From positions 682,001-746,000 of the forward strand of contig CADCSX010000001.1 of the NCBI GenBank assembly GCA_902805475.1: a stretch of DNA of 64,000 nucleotides, in the 5' to 3' direction. The notes beneath the pieces are model-generated. The model saw nothing but the letters and a program-made list of their open reading frames with translations. It was not told the DNA's origin and ran no database searches. Below are positions 1 through 12,344 of the stretch, in pieces; the first letter of the stretch is position 1; every line of letters begins with the position of its first letter. A program made the translations under genes and the position numbers. This DNA is from Entonaema liquescens (taxonomy: Eukaryota > Ascomycota > Sordariomycetes > Xylariales > Xylariaceae).

Positions 1-432
1 GTGGCGTGATTGTGCACCAGTCGGGTCGCGGTAGTGATTGGATTGTGAGGTACTCGTGCGGGTGGGATGCATTGGCTCCGTGATTTCCTGATTTCGGGTT
101 GGAGTCTTGAGTATTGTGTGAGATGAGAAGATGTTAGAACTTCCGCTGGAATGGGATTGTCGGAGTGGAGTGTACCTATGTAAATCGAGTTGTTGTTGGA
201 CGAATGCGACTGGGTTTGCATTCATTTCTATATACCTCGGCCAGCCTCTATATTTATATCTGGGTTAGACTGGTGATACTGTTTAAGATACTTTAATAAG
301 AGTACTATTTATCCCGGCCCTATATACTTGAACATTCACGTAGAGGTCCTAATATTACCTCATTGTCATGATGATAATCGTGGTTGAAGAACCGTCGACT
401 ATCTATTGCCAATTATAACCTTCTGTGACGTT
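1..432. other. Intergenic, no gene seen
   Basis: No supported reading frame. This is the sequence downstream of the minus-strand HET gene and the left edge of the window. Confidence 0.6.
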
Positions 433-2223
433 TCAAGTCAGAACGAACTCAGGGGTCTCTACACTCTGATCTTGAAGTAGCGCAAATACGTCTAGGTCGT
501 ATAGAAAGCAATCCCCGATGAGTTCCCAAGTACCGTCACCCCTGGCTCTTAGAACAAATGGGTACTTACCACCAGGGATAAAGACCAAGTCGTCACCTTC
601 TCTTGCATGTGGTGGCGCAAGACCCATTGACCCTTCATCAGTGATGAAAAATCTACGCCCGTAGGAAGCCATTTCCATCCGGCGAGCATACTTCATCATC
701 AGCCATTTACCGCCGACTCCGCCTTCCGCGCCATTTCCCCCCAGCAAACCCGCGCAGTACTTCGTATACCACGCATGGAACCCCTGAGACGAAGACGACG
801 TGGGTGGTCTTGATTTTCGAATAAACGGCGCCTCGTCTGTTTCGATTAGCAAATCGCTGCTGTCGTCGGCGATAAGAGTATCTGCAAAAGCGTCGATAAT
901 GGCCTGTGGAAATCTCTTATAGTTGAGACCTAATGCGATAGCCTCCCATTCGGACATGAGCGAACGGAACTCCTCGCTGCGGACTGCGACTGTCGGCACT
1001 AGCTCATTTCCTATTTTCTCGATTTTCTCGAGAAAACGTCCTTGGACTTTTAGGGCGCCGTCGGGTCGAAACTCAAACCCCGGAAGCAACCGGGTCGGGT
1101 AATGGATGGAATATGTCGCCGATGGACTGAATATCCTTGGTAAAGTACCTATGGGATTTACTATGCTGTAGTCAGGAACCCACGACGGAAGACCATCAAT
1201 ATGTTTCTTCTGAGATCCTAACCAGTGAAGGGCTTCGAGGGTCTGACTCGATTCAATAACTTTCTGTGTAAAGCTCCGGAAGAGATACACAAGGTCTTGT
1301 TTGTAGTTGATAGGAACATCGAACTGTATACCCGTATCTAGCACCAGGGCGCTAAATATCCTTTCCCTAGGGTCGTGATCCCGACCGTGGCGGTTCCAGA
1401 GGAATAAGTTCCACAATGGCACGACTCTACCCCGGGAGAGTTCCCAGAGGTGATGTAAATGTGTTCGACCATCCGGTTCTTTTAGCGGGTGATAGTAGTC
1501 AGCAGTGCTTATGAAGTCGGTGCATTTCATCAATTCTAACCATCCACCCTGGTGGCGGCCGCACAGAATAATGGCTTCGTTGGCTAAGGCGAGTTCTGGG
1601 GCGGATTGTGCTCTATAAAACCATGGTCTGCGGCAGATGTGACGAAAGGCATCTTCTGCTTCTCCCCCGTAGCGATTCCAATTGATATGGTTATATTTGC
1701 GGCAGCTATCAAGATGTTCAAACACGAGGTGAGAGTCATCCGCGGTATGTCCGATCCACGCAAGTAAACCTATTGCGTTTCGGTATATGTTTCTTAAATA
1801 AGAGGGCTGAATATCTTTCCCTGTCTCGTCGGCATCCTGGTCCTTCTTATTAAAATTCTGGTTGATACAGATAGCATCCATCCAAAGGAGTCTCGGTTGA
1901 TCCTCCAACCTGACTCTGCGCAGCGCTACGTAAACCTCGGACGGCGCATCAAAAGTCTGACCATTCAGAGATATAGGGACATGTGGCTCCGTCGAGCTCC
2001 GCCAGTCGCATGAGAGAATCTCATATTGATGATTCTCGTTGCCGTTCACATGCAAGAGCTTGCATCTTATTGGATCCTGGGGAAGAGACGGTTCGAGTTC
2101 CAGAAGCCTTATGTCGTCATGTTGTAGGGGATTATAGTGGAACTGAGACCCAGTCTCCTCGACCCAAGGTATTATTTCATCTGAGAAGCTAGCGAGGCGG
2201 CTAGTTGATCTTGCTACCGCCAT
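433..2223 (-). CDS. HET-domain (heterokaryon incompatibility) protein
   Basis: Uninterrupted 596-residue reading frame with an ATG start. The HET domain covers about residues 67-215: a YEILSCDWRS block (variant of the usual LSYxWG), LWMDAICINQ at 113-122, then IYRNAIGLLAWIG. HET proteins trigger growth arrest or cell death when incompatible fungal strains fuse; this is family knowledge, not visible here. The third HET block normally reads like RxWxxRxWxxQE; here it is RPWFYRAQSAPELALAN, so the second Trp and the Gln-Glu pair are changed. The C-terminal ~380 residues hold the usual variable region, including the late conserved block (RRFFITDEGSMGLAP) and a short Gly-rich stretch before it. No intron is needed. 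The domain call is firm; the specific incompatibility role is unknown. Confidence 0.9.
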   Translation of the reverse strand: MAVARSTSRLASFSDEIIPWVEETGSQFHYNPLQHDDIRLLELEPSLPQDPIRCKLLHVNGNENHQYEILSCDWRSSTEPHVPISLNGQTFDAPSEVYVALRRVRLEDQPRLLWMDAICINQNFNKKDQDADETGKDIQPSYLRNIYRNAIGLLAWIGHTADDSHLVFEHLDSCRKYNHINWNRYGGEAEDAFRHICRRPWFYRAQSAPELALANEAIILCGRHQGGWLELMKCTDFISTADYYHPLKEPDGRTHLHHLWELSRGRVVPLWNLFLWNRHGRDHDPRERIFSALVLDTGIQFDVPINYKQDLVYLFRSFTQKVIESSQTLEALHWLGSQKKHIDGLPSWVPDYSIVNPIGTLPRIFSPSATYSIHYPTRLLPGFEFRPDGALKVQGRFLEKIEKIGNELVPTVAVRSEEFRSLMSEWEAIALGLNYKRFPQAIIDAFADTLIADDSSDLLIETDEAPFIRKSRPPTSSSSQGFHAWYTKYCAGLLGGNGAEGGVGGKWLMMKYARRMEMASYGRRFFITDEGSMGLAPPHAREGDDLVFIPGGKYPFVLRARGDGTWELIGDCFLYDLDVFALLQDQSVETPEFVLT

Positions 2224-2840
2224 TCTGCGTATCTTTTACACGAAATTGGAGATTATTTCGTGATCTTATTTGATAAGAGGCGGTGTTAGTGTAAATGTAA
2301 AATTTGCTAAAGTTTCGGTTCTGATGTTAATGACGAATTATTCTAACACGTGTCGATTTACTCGTGTTGCTGCGGGTAGTTCAGCTTTTTGAACTTTTTT
2401 TCCCTCTGCGCCCAGCTTATTGTAACCATGTCAGTTCATACAACATCTTTATGCCTGGTTCTGGTTGGCGATGAGCGGGGAAAATAACTCAACCCCTGAA
2501 CCTCCTGAGAATATTCACGTGACAATCGACGTTTCATCTTGAGTGAACTTTCATCCCAAATATGATTGTTGTCATATCATTATGGTCTATTAGATATATC
2601 TTATGTAGAATTTTATCGTCGCCTACTGGTGACTGATGTGTCGTTTGGATATGTTGATGCTGTCCCCCGAATAACGCCCCTTTTTTAGTGATATGTCGTA
2701 AATGAAGTCACCAGATCCCCAAACCCCTTTTATGTACCAACACCCTCATCTATGTATGCGAGTACATTTTCTATCTACCCGTATCTTCTTAACCGAGGCT
2801 TTTAGACCTAAATAAGGGAAGCATGACTGGGTAGATTTTA
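2224..2840. other. Intergenic between HET and GNAT genes
   Basis: Upstream region of the minus-strand HET gene and 3' flank of the minus-strand GNAT gene. Short open frames here overlap the GNAT gene or lack coding character. Confidence 0.6.
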
Positions 2841-3431
2841 TCACAGGGTTTTCACCAACACCCAATCTGTCTGAATGCAGGTCCCGGTAACGAATTCCAC
2901 CTCGCCCGCCTTCGAGTACCCTAACCTCTGGTATAACCGTTGTGCGCTCTTGTTCTCTTCCCAGACGGTAAGCCACAGCTGCTTGAAGCCTTCAGCCCTA
3001 GCGTTGTTCTCGACTACAGCGATGAGTTTGCTCCCGATACCCTTGCCGTGGGCTGTAGTGTCTACGTAAAGCCTCCGGAGTTCAGCGTGCGAGGAGGGGT
3101 CACCCTTTAAGCATGGATCTGTAAGACCTCGAACGAGCTGTACGAAACCAAGAATTGCGCCCGTCTCATCACGGGCGACAAATGTGCTAGTCTTGCTCTT
3201 GTGCGCACTTGTGAGATCAGCCTCGACAGCTTCTGGCGAGTACGTCTCGGCCAAATAGTTTGCCAAGTCGTGCTCCGGGACAGAAAAGCCGAAAGCTGAT
3301 GTGAAGGTGTTGGCGCCGATCAGAGCAATTGCCGCCGCGTCAGAGGCTAGCGCATCGCCGATAGTCACCTCGTGAGTCTGCTTCACTTGGACCTCTGTCG
3401 TTTCGACAAGTGACGCCATTTTCGTGGACAT
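2841..3431 (-). CDS. GNAT-family N-acetyltransferase
   Basis: 196-residue protein. I start it at the ATG at 3431 (MSTKMASL) rather than at the in-frame ATG 34 codons upstream, because the extension is hydrophobic, low-complexity and not part of the family; this choice is inferential. The acetyl-CoA binding motif A is clear: LRRLYVDTTAHGKGIGSKLI, with the R/Q-x-x-G-x-G/A pattern as HGKGIG, followed by WLTVWEENKSAQRLYQRLGY, the typical motif B with the conserved NxxAxxxYxxxGF-like segment. GNAT enzymes transfer an acetyl group from acetyl-CoA to an amine; the acceptor (small molecule, antibiotic or protein) cannot be read from the sequence. Probably cytosolic: no signal peptide or membrane segment if the shorter start is right. 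Confidence 0.9.
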   Translation of the reverse strand: MSTKMASLVETTEVQVKQTHEVTIGDALASDAAAIALIGANTFTSAFGFSVPEHDLANYLAETYSPEAVEADLTSAHKSKTSTFVARDETGAILGFVQLVRGLTDPCLKGDPSSHAELRRLYVDTTAHGKGIGSKLIAVVENNARAEGFKQLWLTVWEENKSAQRLYQRLGYSKAGEVEFVTGTCIQTDWVLVKTL

Positions 3432-5363
3432 TACTAGAAGGTGAGGTGTGGTAAATGATGGAAGTGATATAAATGACAAAGAAACGAAAAGAAGAACGCG
3501 AATATTCGTCGAGTATGCTATAGATTTGATCAAGATACGAATTGAACAGGAAGTAGAATGTCTTTAGGAGGATCTTATATTGAATCGATTCAACTTAGCT
3601 AACCAGTCCGGTTTTCGGGTCTGCCGAGGTTCCATTTTCCCAATATCTATACCATATAAGGTGTTCCATACTTAACTAAAAGACTAGTTTCATGGATATT
3701 TGCGCGCCCTGCGACTTGTCAACATGACCTAATTCGGAAAAACAATGCCACGTCTAGATTCCACTGCGTGGGTGATAAGAGATGTTTTTAGAACAGCGAC
3801 GAAAAAGAGTTTTCAAATGACTCAACAACACAACAGGTCATATGCTGGTATTATGTGTGCGTTTACCGGCTTATTTTATGATTAAAAAGTCTGATGTGTC
3901 TCGCTTGAAGACCGGTCACAATTCATCCGTCTTAGAAAACCACTTTGGCACACGCCGATGTAACTTGTGGAAGTTGAGCTGGATGCGCTCCAAACGACTT
4001 TTTTTATGGTAGTATTGGTATTGTAAAGTCTAAAATCCAAGGTTCTTGTAACATTCTGGTAAGATTATAAACGGACGCACCGCGCCACACTACTATGCAC
4101 AGGGCCGCGATAGGCTAATCGGATGCCCTGTAGAGGGGTATCGTACACGTGATTCCGCGCCTATGTACCTAATTTTTAGTGTTTAATCCCCTGGGCAGCT
4201 TCTACCAACTTTCATCACACCTCACTTTCACACCTCACTCACTTCGTTCTCTCGTAACTATGTCACCTATAGAAAAATTAACATAGCAGGGAGACGTGAG
4301 ACACGACAATTCCGGGACGGGTTTAAACTGGTTATGTTACTGCTCACTTACTCCAGCTTCGCCATAGTCTATTAGTGCCGTATGACAGCAATACGGCTAC
4401 TGAATTTTGAGCCTGTAATCCATTAGCTTACGCCGTCCGTCTGTAGCGAATCAGCCATACAGGGCACGAATTGCGGCGCAATAAATCCATTGGTGGTCAC
4501 CTCTCGCACCGCAGTGGCGATGCCGAAATCCAACTCATTAAGCGATGTGCTTACACCGGCCATGTGATTGAAACGATTCATATCATTTTTCATTCATATT
4601 CTTTCAAAAATATTGAGTTAGAAACGAGAGAAGCGTTGATAAATACGAACTGGGGGATTTAGTGAACGCCTAATGTGCAGATGCGTCTACATATGAGCTA
4701 CCAACTGCGCAGTTCGCCTGCGCTACATTGCCTATAGCAGAAAAGAGACATGGGAAGGTTGCCCGGATGGAGCAGTGTACCTTTGGTGAATACAGCGTGC
4801 AAGTTCCATGTCCCGATCACCTTAAGTATGCATATCGTGCGAACTCTGGAATTCTAGAGATCCGGCCATTCAGTCTTGTCAAGTTCAGTTCCAGGGCCGA
4901 CAACAACGTCAAGATCTTCTATTAAATTACGTTGCAAGCATGCGCCACATACATTACGTTCGGGGAAACGATTATACAATCTCACAAAATGTTAAGCCAG
5001 CCAGAAGGACTTCGTCGAGATGGTGTTATCTTAGACTGCGATATCTCCCCACTCTCGACACAGGCCACCTTTCGTAGGATACGATCCGCTATCACGCATA
5101 ACTTCAGGGTGGTCCCAGCAGACTCTATATAGAAGCTCTCGGGCGGCCTTCACACTAACAAAATAGACAGTGGCTGTGGCTCGCAAGGTAACGGGTAGGA
5201 TGCTGCAGTACGTGCTCCCTGATGGAATGGAATGTGTTTGATCCGGCCTGGGACACGCGATTAGTAAATCGGCTCTTAAACGTTCGCACTACTTCTCCGC
5301 TATAACACCCACGGCGGCAACGGAACTTATTAGGGAACCTCTGTCGGCATCCGTTTAGTTACC
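3432..5363. other. Gene desert left of the PKS relic
   Basis: Mid-GC sequence full of stops in all frames. Nothing here could be assigned. It lies where the downstream part (DH onward) of the decayed polyketide synthase would be expected, but I could not recognise DH, MT, ER, KR or ACP motifs. Confidence 0.5.
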
Positions 5364-7050
5364 TTACTTCGATAGTCTCCCTTTCCTCATGCTAAGGTCG
5401 ATACACGAGAACTCCGAAAGCAAACCACGTTTAACCGTCGCCGCACCCAAGTCAAGGGCGCCTTCAACACTAGGTCGGGTCGACTTCAGCAAGGGCTCCT
5501 TGTAGTCAATCAGCTTCGTAGTTCCCAAGTATAACACCATCCGCAGCAGATACTTTCCTGTTTCCGCCTTAGATATTCCTATTGGCAACATGTCATCCCG
5601 AGGCTGCATGCCACGTAGCATAGATATCGCCACCTCGATGGCATCGTCGTAAGGGAATTCCAACAGTACAGACACCAACTAGGTTTTCCGTGTCAGCAAA
5701 AATCCATCGGCCACTGAAGCACGAATACTGGCCTATTTTGTTATTTGGGTGACGGGCAACAGTCGGCCAAGAGGTCGGCCTAGACTGATGGACTCTTCTG
5801 TATATGGTATATGGGTTCACCGCACTCCAAAGAGTTGACCTTGCTACGCTCAACCTTTCAGAGATCTACCTCTAAGTCGAAGGGACAGCCTATGTATCCC
5901 GGAATTACCTTTCTTGAATGGACACCCACAGACAATATCCGCCGACTAACTAGCTCTTTTTCCGAGTCTACCCACCGAGTACCATATTGAGCGAGAATGA
6001 ACGCCAAGCCATTCTACTTTGATAGTTTCGAATTTGAGCAGTGCCTTATTCTGACCGGTCAACCAGTTTCGAAATTGATTCAGCCCTAGCAAAAGACTTA
6101 TAGACCAATCGAGCCTGCGATCCGAGAGCGTGTAAGCCACTTCGGCGGCGCATTCTATATTAGCGTTCAGGGGGGCGGTCTCGGTATCAAGTTTCCAGTA
6201 ACCCCTTTAAGTCTTGGCGGGCGTTCCCAATGCCAGCCTCTTCGCGGGAGCTGAACACAAAGAAATTATTGGATAAGTCCAATGCTACCGTTCCATCCGT
6301 ACGACTAGCAGGAGGCTATTGGACAATACTAGAGTTACCTTATGGTATGTAGTGATATACATCGTCCAGGATCACGTGCGAATTCACACCACCGAGCCCG
6401 AAGTTTACGTTGGTCCGACGACACGTTTCTCTCAGCTATGCAACAACATCTTTTGGTAGTGTAAGATTATACTCTTTGAGTTGAATATTACGGTCAATGT
6501 TCTCCGTATCCGCTATTGGAATTATGATCCCATGCTTAAGACTCATTATCACCACAAACGCGTCTAGCAGATCGACACTTCTTCCAGTTTAACTTATACT
6601 TGGTTCGATACTGCCAATAAATATAGGCGCCATCGCCTCATGTTTGGAAATATTCGCTCCTGCTTTTCGGGCATTCGGCCTCGTCTTCCATAGCCCCTAT
6701 AGTGTTGACATTTTACAGCAAGCAGCGCTTATGATGGCAATCAGCTCCGAGATCATGCCACTACGTCAATACCCATTAGTATAATTGTTAGTACTGCCGT
6801 CAACTTCGCCGTGCAGATAGCCGCCGGCTCTCGAACGTATATCGTCTATTCCGGTAAGGCGACCCCTAGCCCAAAAAGAGTGTAAGACGGGAGGACATGC
6901 TGGTTAGAAATATTAGAATGAATATTGTATCTGAACCTGTTTAGTCTATTTTCTATTCGTTGCTTCAGCATCAAAGCAAACCAAAACTCTTTAGGTCGAC
7001 AAGAGGGTGGTACATGGCAAATTCGACATGTGTCCTTCAGACCGACTAGC
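5364..7050 (-). pseudogene. Decayed highly reducing type I polyketide synthase (KS-linker-AT remnant)
   Basis: Minus-strand translation shows PKS landmarks in the correct order, interrupted by stops and frameshifts. At about 6935-6890 a segment resembles KS sequence before its SRASGYGRGEG block (TGSDTIFILIFLTSMSS). At about 6840 SRAGGYLHGEV corresponds to that block. At 6630-6540 PIFIGSIEPSIS-stop-TG matches the KS IGHTE region, with the catalytic His codon replaced by TAA. At 6415-6345 TNVNFGLGGVNSHVILDD is the KS C-terminal SFGxGGxNAHVILE motif. At 6230 FFVFSSREEAGI is the post-KS linker. After a frameshift, at about 6140, AYTLSDRR is the KS-AT linker. At 5920-5770 GCPFDLEVDL then ADLLADCCPSPK resembles the early AT domain, and at 5640-5570 GMQPRDDMLPIGISKAETGKYL resembles the AT segment usually like GMQPRGAMLAVGLS. 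Base composition is not RIP-like, so decay looks like ordinary drift. The KS active-site Cys region is not preserved. Boundaries are approximate. Confidence 0.75.
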
Positions 7051-10000
7051 CCTCATGACGTCCATCAGACACCGATTTCCCGCAAGTTAGATAATTCAGC
7101 TGCGCGAGCTTCGCATTTGCATATGCATCGTCATTGCCAATCCACTTTTTAGAGTGGTTTTCTCGTAGATTAACGTAATATCATCTGGCAAGACTCAGCG
7201 CAGAATTCATGATATTACGTGCAGCGGGATCTGATCGTCTTTCTGCAGTCATCATTTCAGGTCTTGGCCGAAAGTCACCTATTTGGATAGGCTACTTTGA
7301 GACCATGGGCATCGATAGTGGGGTATGCGGAGTGTAGACAGGCCGACAAGATGGAACCACGAAGAGACGAAAGGCATAAGGACATAGGTAGCTTATATTG
7401 CATTACCCAGAAATTAACGTACTTCAGTCGCCCTTCAATCTCGCCGATTTATCATCTTCGGTATTATCCTACTTGGCCGAAAAGCGCGTTACGAATCGAT
7501 CGCAGAAAGTCGGCCATTTGGTAGTTTTAAGACAAGCGGACTTTTGCTGGATGTCCAATTCTCTTTAATCGCCGCGCAGCTTAAATTGATCTGTGATCTA
7601 CATGATCAGTTATTGACTTGCGTATATACCATAAATGAGGGGTTAGGGGATATCTACCCAACCCCCCGACACGAGGGTTCTTTTAGAATACCAAATCAGC
7701 CCAGGATAGAGGTTTCGAACTACTATCCGCTGCAACTAGCCCTAACCAGAATAATATATCATTTATTTTCGTGATTAAACAAGGATCTTGTGAGAACTTA
7801 GAGTTTGGGGTAGAAATCATACCTAGGTCGACTACCATTTCTTTGAAGTTGAGCATTAGTATTTCCCTATATTTTAGTCGAGTTATGTCTTTGCCTAAGC
7901 CTTTAGAGATGAGAGTGTTGGAATTCTCGATGCTTCAAGAATATTTGATAGATTATCTAGGTAATTAGACCTTATCCAAATAGGGGTTTACTCCTTTGGT
8001 TCGAAGTTGACCCTACATCCCTTTTGAGATAGTTCTTTATCAAGCTTACATTCGTGGTTATCTACCTGACATGGATTTCTTCCGGACTTGCGAGGACTGT
8101 TCGTTATTTTGGCCTACAACAAACGTGTCTATGCCTGTGAATATGGAAACAAGGCCGCCGCTGCGCTGCTTCATAATTTTGTTCATAATCTTGGAGCGTA
8201 TGATGCTAGGTAATGGGAGGACTTCGCCAAATATTCCATTGTATGAGCATCTACTATATGGCAACCACCAACCTGCTAAAGTGAAGAAGTATGCATAGTA
8301 TTCAATGATGGTGGTCTTCTCTTGGTTGACATACTATCTTAAACAATAGGTGCCCAAGGAAACCAAAGGAGTCTCTTACAGGAACAGCCAAACTACGATC
8401 GTACGATGAGATTACAACATATGCCTTCCTAGAACCTTTCGTAAAGGAAACCCACAAGGTGCACAATACTACTCTCCAGACAGCGTAGAGCTCAGCAATA
8501 AGCGTGATCATGCCAGGGCTGGCTGATAGCAACAAATACGGCTATTATCCCGACTACCCCGGCGGTTAATCAGAACAAACAGAACCGGAAAATCCCGCGC
8601 ATACTCGATTCCACCTCTGATCGAATAAGACGGCGAACGAAACGACGCATCAGCTAATCTTCACTCCATTCGATTCGAGCACTCCCAAATATATTGGATA
8701 GGTACAACATGACACTTCTTAAGATCAAACCGACAGTCGCTAATTTAGTCTTGAAGTATCGTTGCGAGAATGTGAACAAGGATTCGGTAGAATACGATTC
8801 CAGGATCCATCTTGATCCGTCTTCTGTTAAAGCACGCAAGAGGACTACCTAGTTGGCCTGGAGAGCCGAAAGCACCTAATGCTACCAATAGGTAGGTAGT
8901 AATAATCAGCACAAACAATGGAAGTGGTAATTAGGACATAAGCTTAAAAAACAGTGTGAACTATTAGCTCACGATCACAGATTGGAAAATTCTCACCCCG
9001 TTTAATAATACTAATTTTCGACAACGTACCAACACAGCCACCCCCCCTAATCATTCAGGAGAAAAAAGTTTTTTTTTTCTCTTTAAAAATTTTAGTACTC
9101 ATGAGTAAGACGACAACGCAGTAAAATCTTCTCCATTACTTTAAACAATTAACAATTCTAATTTGTCAGAGTCTTATTCTTCTAAAGTTTCAGCTATTAT
9201 CAACTCGAGAGAGAAGCCTTGCTTACCTAAGACTCTCCCGGAGACGAATTCTCTTTTAGGAAATTTCCTAATTAGGATAATTTTCGCATAACGAGGTACC
9301 CCTATTCATCTATGCGAGCTTAGTAGTTCTAGTCATCTGTATTAACTTTGAGAGCTGATTCTTTGCTGGGCTCTTTTCCTTACACTGATTAAATATGTTC
9401 CGTGGATCCTGGTGTATGAAATATGTGATGGTATAACGCACTTGGTTTCACATTAGGGCGCGGCTCGAACGCTCACGGCCGTCGACATCTGCTCCGTATT
9501 ATCCACGGCCGCACTCAGTTAACGGCAGCTACTTTGGCTTTCCTGAGAGGGTTAGTATCTCATGTGTCGTCTCTAGGGACCACTTCCTATACGTCTATCT
9601 CACGCCGGATGCGACCTGAATGCGGCCGGAGAAGTTGGTTACCAGCGAGTAAAGCCAAAACCGGTCTCAAGATAAGAGAACGGGGAATTCTAACGGTCTT
9701 ATTGTATCATTTAAGTTATCATCCTTGCATGCGAACATACGAGTAAGAAGCTAGGGTCCAGCTGTACTGAAGGGTGAACAATCATCAACCGGGTCGAGAC
9801 CAAACCCCTAGAAGATATCCACGACTTCAACGTATGCTCCTATCTTTGCAACCTAAATGTATACATAATTTGACGATGCAACAGTGGCTGCTTGACATTG
9901 TCTTCCTACTTGCGCCATTCCCAATTTCTATGCTCAACACAATTTGCATAGCCCCGATCCAGCCAGGCATCAACTGCCAATGCCGTTCGAAGGGTTTATC

Positions 10001-12344
10001 ACGTACTACAGCTCGGCGTCACCTTTAGCTTCGCTTCTGTGGGTAGTTGGCACTCGCCTGACTGCCAAATCTTACGAGGATTCCTCATCCAGATATCTAA
10101 CGGCAGGGCTAGGCTGGATATCTATCTACTTGGAACCGTCTCGGTATGTGGCGTGTGCCTATAAGAAATTCTCTTATCCTCGCATCCGATCCTCGAGCAA
10201 GCTATCCGCTCTTGGCTTCAATGCCTACCTGTAGGCAGTCATGATATATTTGTATGTAGCCGGAATCACCTTTTACTTGAGGCATAGGTATACACATAAA
10301 GTGAACAAGGCCGTCCCTGGTTGCTAGGTGTAGGTAATATCATACCCAAGACTAAGAGGTTACTACCAAGATGAATCCCGAGTAGGTCGATTCAAATCAG
10401 AGGCAATTGGCAGCAGTTGGCAAAACTGTACATACCTTAGGCACATATGATCGTGTTTATTTTTTACTTCCTAATATGCTTTATCTTCTATATGAATGTG
10501 ATTAACTACGCCTGCTGCAGCACTCTATTCAATAGTGGTTCACCTGAATCAGAAATAACCCTGTGCCATGATGTGCTTCATACGCATATTTATTACTCTC
10601 GGAAATTTTCTCCGGAGCCACCAAGGCATCTAGAGCAAATGCTTGCAGGCAATATAAGTAGCCATGTCTCGATTAGGCCCATGGTTACTTGCCTAAGTAG
10701 TATCAATGAGGGCGGCTTCCCCCTCCCGCTTCATCATGCCACGCAAAACCAATACATAATCCGCACGAGGTGTAGAAAGGGTCAGTGAATCACCCGGGAT
10801 ATTGTCCTACGCCGAGAGAGCAAAACAGGGGAAGCCGACATGCTCAGCTGAGATAAACTCACTCCAAGGTTTGAATTCGCGTTTATTGCTGTTAGAGGGT
10901 GTTGACGATAGGCTCAGAACGCGTGGATTATGATAGTCGTACGTTGGTGCTGTGAACACCGATCATATCACTAGAGAAGTGACCACAAGAAGCTGTCATG
11001 TACTCGTTGTCCAATGGTAGAGGAAACAAAGCGTGTGCTCGATAGATAGGTCTAGATTCAGTCTTGCCAAGTAGTTACCAGGTAAGGGTCCCCAGATCTT
11101 TAATAGTATCTATGTAAGCATAATAGAGTTATATTGGTTTGGATCTAGGTTGGGGTCCGTGATTGATGTACCCGGCGAGAAGTCCTTACAACTAAGCCCT
11201 AGATGCAAAGACATATATTGTGTACTCATGAAAGCTGTAAACTCTACTACCTCGAGTAAACATTGTGGAAGTATCACAACCTAGGAGCGTGCAGCAAGTA
11301 AGTTCGAGTTGCTGAGATACAAACCCTACGGAGCGATGCGACAGCTTGATGCATAATAAGTATCATTAAGACTGTTCCCCGGCATTACCAAGAAAATCTG
11401 ACGATGACTGCGTTTTACTCCTACCCAAATATAAAGATCGTCATAAAGTTACTTAGAAAGAAGCCGACAAGGTTACTAATAGCCTGACGTATATTTGATA
11501 CTTGCCAAGCTTCATAACTCCCTAACCATTGAATAAAGTCTTTTCAATCTAACTAGTAGTCTTCAACATAACTAATGCCCCTATTATACGGAAAAGGCTC
11601 TTTTTGATGCTATTTTCTCTATTCTCGCCCTAGGGTGAACAATTCCCGGCTTCGGGCTATCGGCGATCGCCTTTAGGTAGGTAGCAATTAAACCGGTCGG
11701 TGGCTTTAGAAGGGGGGATACACAAGACCCCCGTCCTTTTATCCTGCATCTTCCGTTGGGTTGGGCTACATGAACCTGCGTAAATCTCGGGATTCAGTGT
11801 CTGACGTGACCACTAGAGGTACGTAATAACCCCATGCCATGCGAGGTGCTTGGCAAACCTCGTTTGTATGGGTGAGGATTTTCGTAGATGACATACATAG
11901 GTAATTTTTATTTCCAACGAAGAGTAGATCTGATTAGATTCGAAAATTTCTACTGTTATTGATACTAGTTCTAAGTTGCTAGCTTCATTACAGTTAGCCA
12001 ATACGAATAAAATCCTAATCGATATTATTAATATATACCATTGTACTTGCTTAGGCTAGGTAAGTGGCTTCGCTTATCTACCTAGTCACATATGCCTTCG
12101 GTATGCAGGTATTCAGTTGAGAAAATGTGCATTTCCGATGTGCATATTAGCTACCTAGATAGTTGTGTGCTCCCAGCAATGAGGCGCGTTGCTTCTTATT
12201 TAAGCATACAGCGCGCTCTACGAAGTATAGCTCGTGTCTACAGCCTTAACTTACCTAGTCCCTTATTAGACACTTCAGTCTAACCCCATCTCATACACTT
12301 ACTTAAGTCCAGCCTTACTCGCAGATCTGTTGAATAGTTCAGTT
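7051..12344. other. Gene desert between PKS relic and regulator
   Basis: About 5.3 kb with no supportable gene. Open frames up to 113 codons exist (for example near 9.5-10.2 kb and 10.45-10.79 kb, plus strand), but none shows a family motif I can name. Some may be remnants of further cluster genes. There is a T-rich tract near 9.07 kb. Confidence 0.5.
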
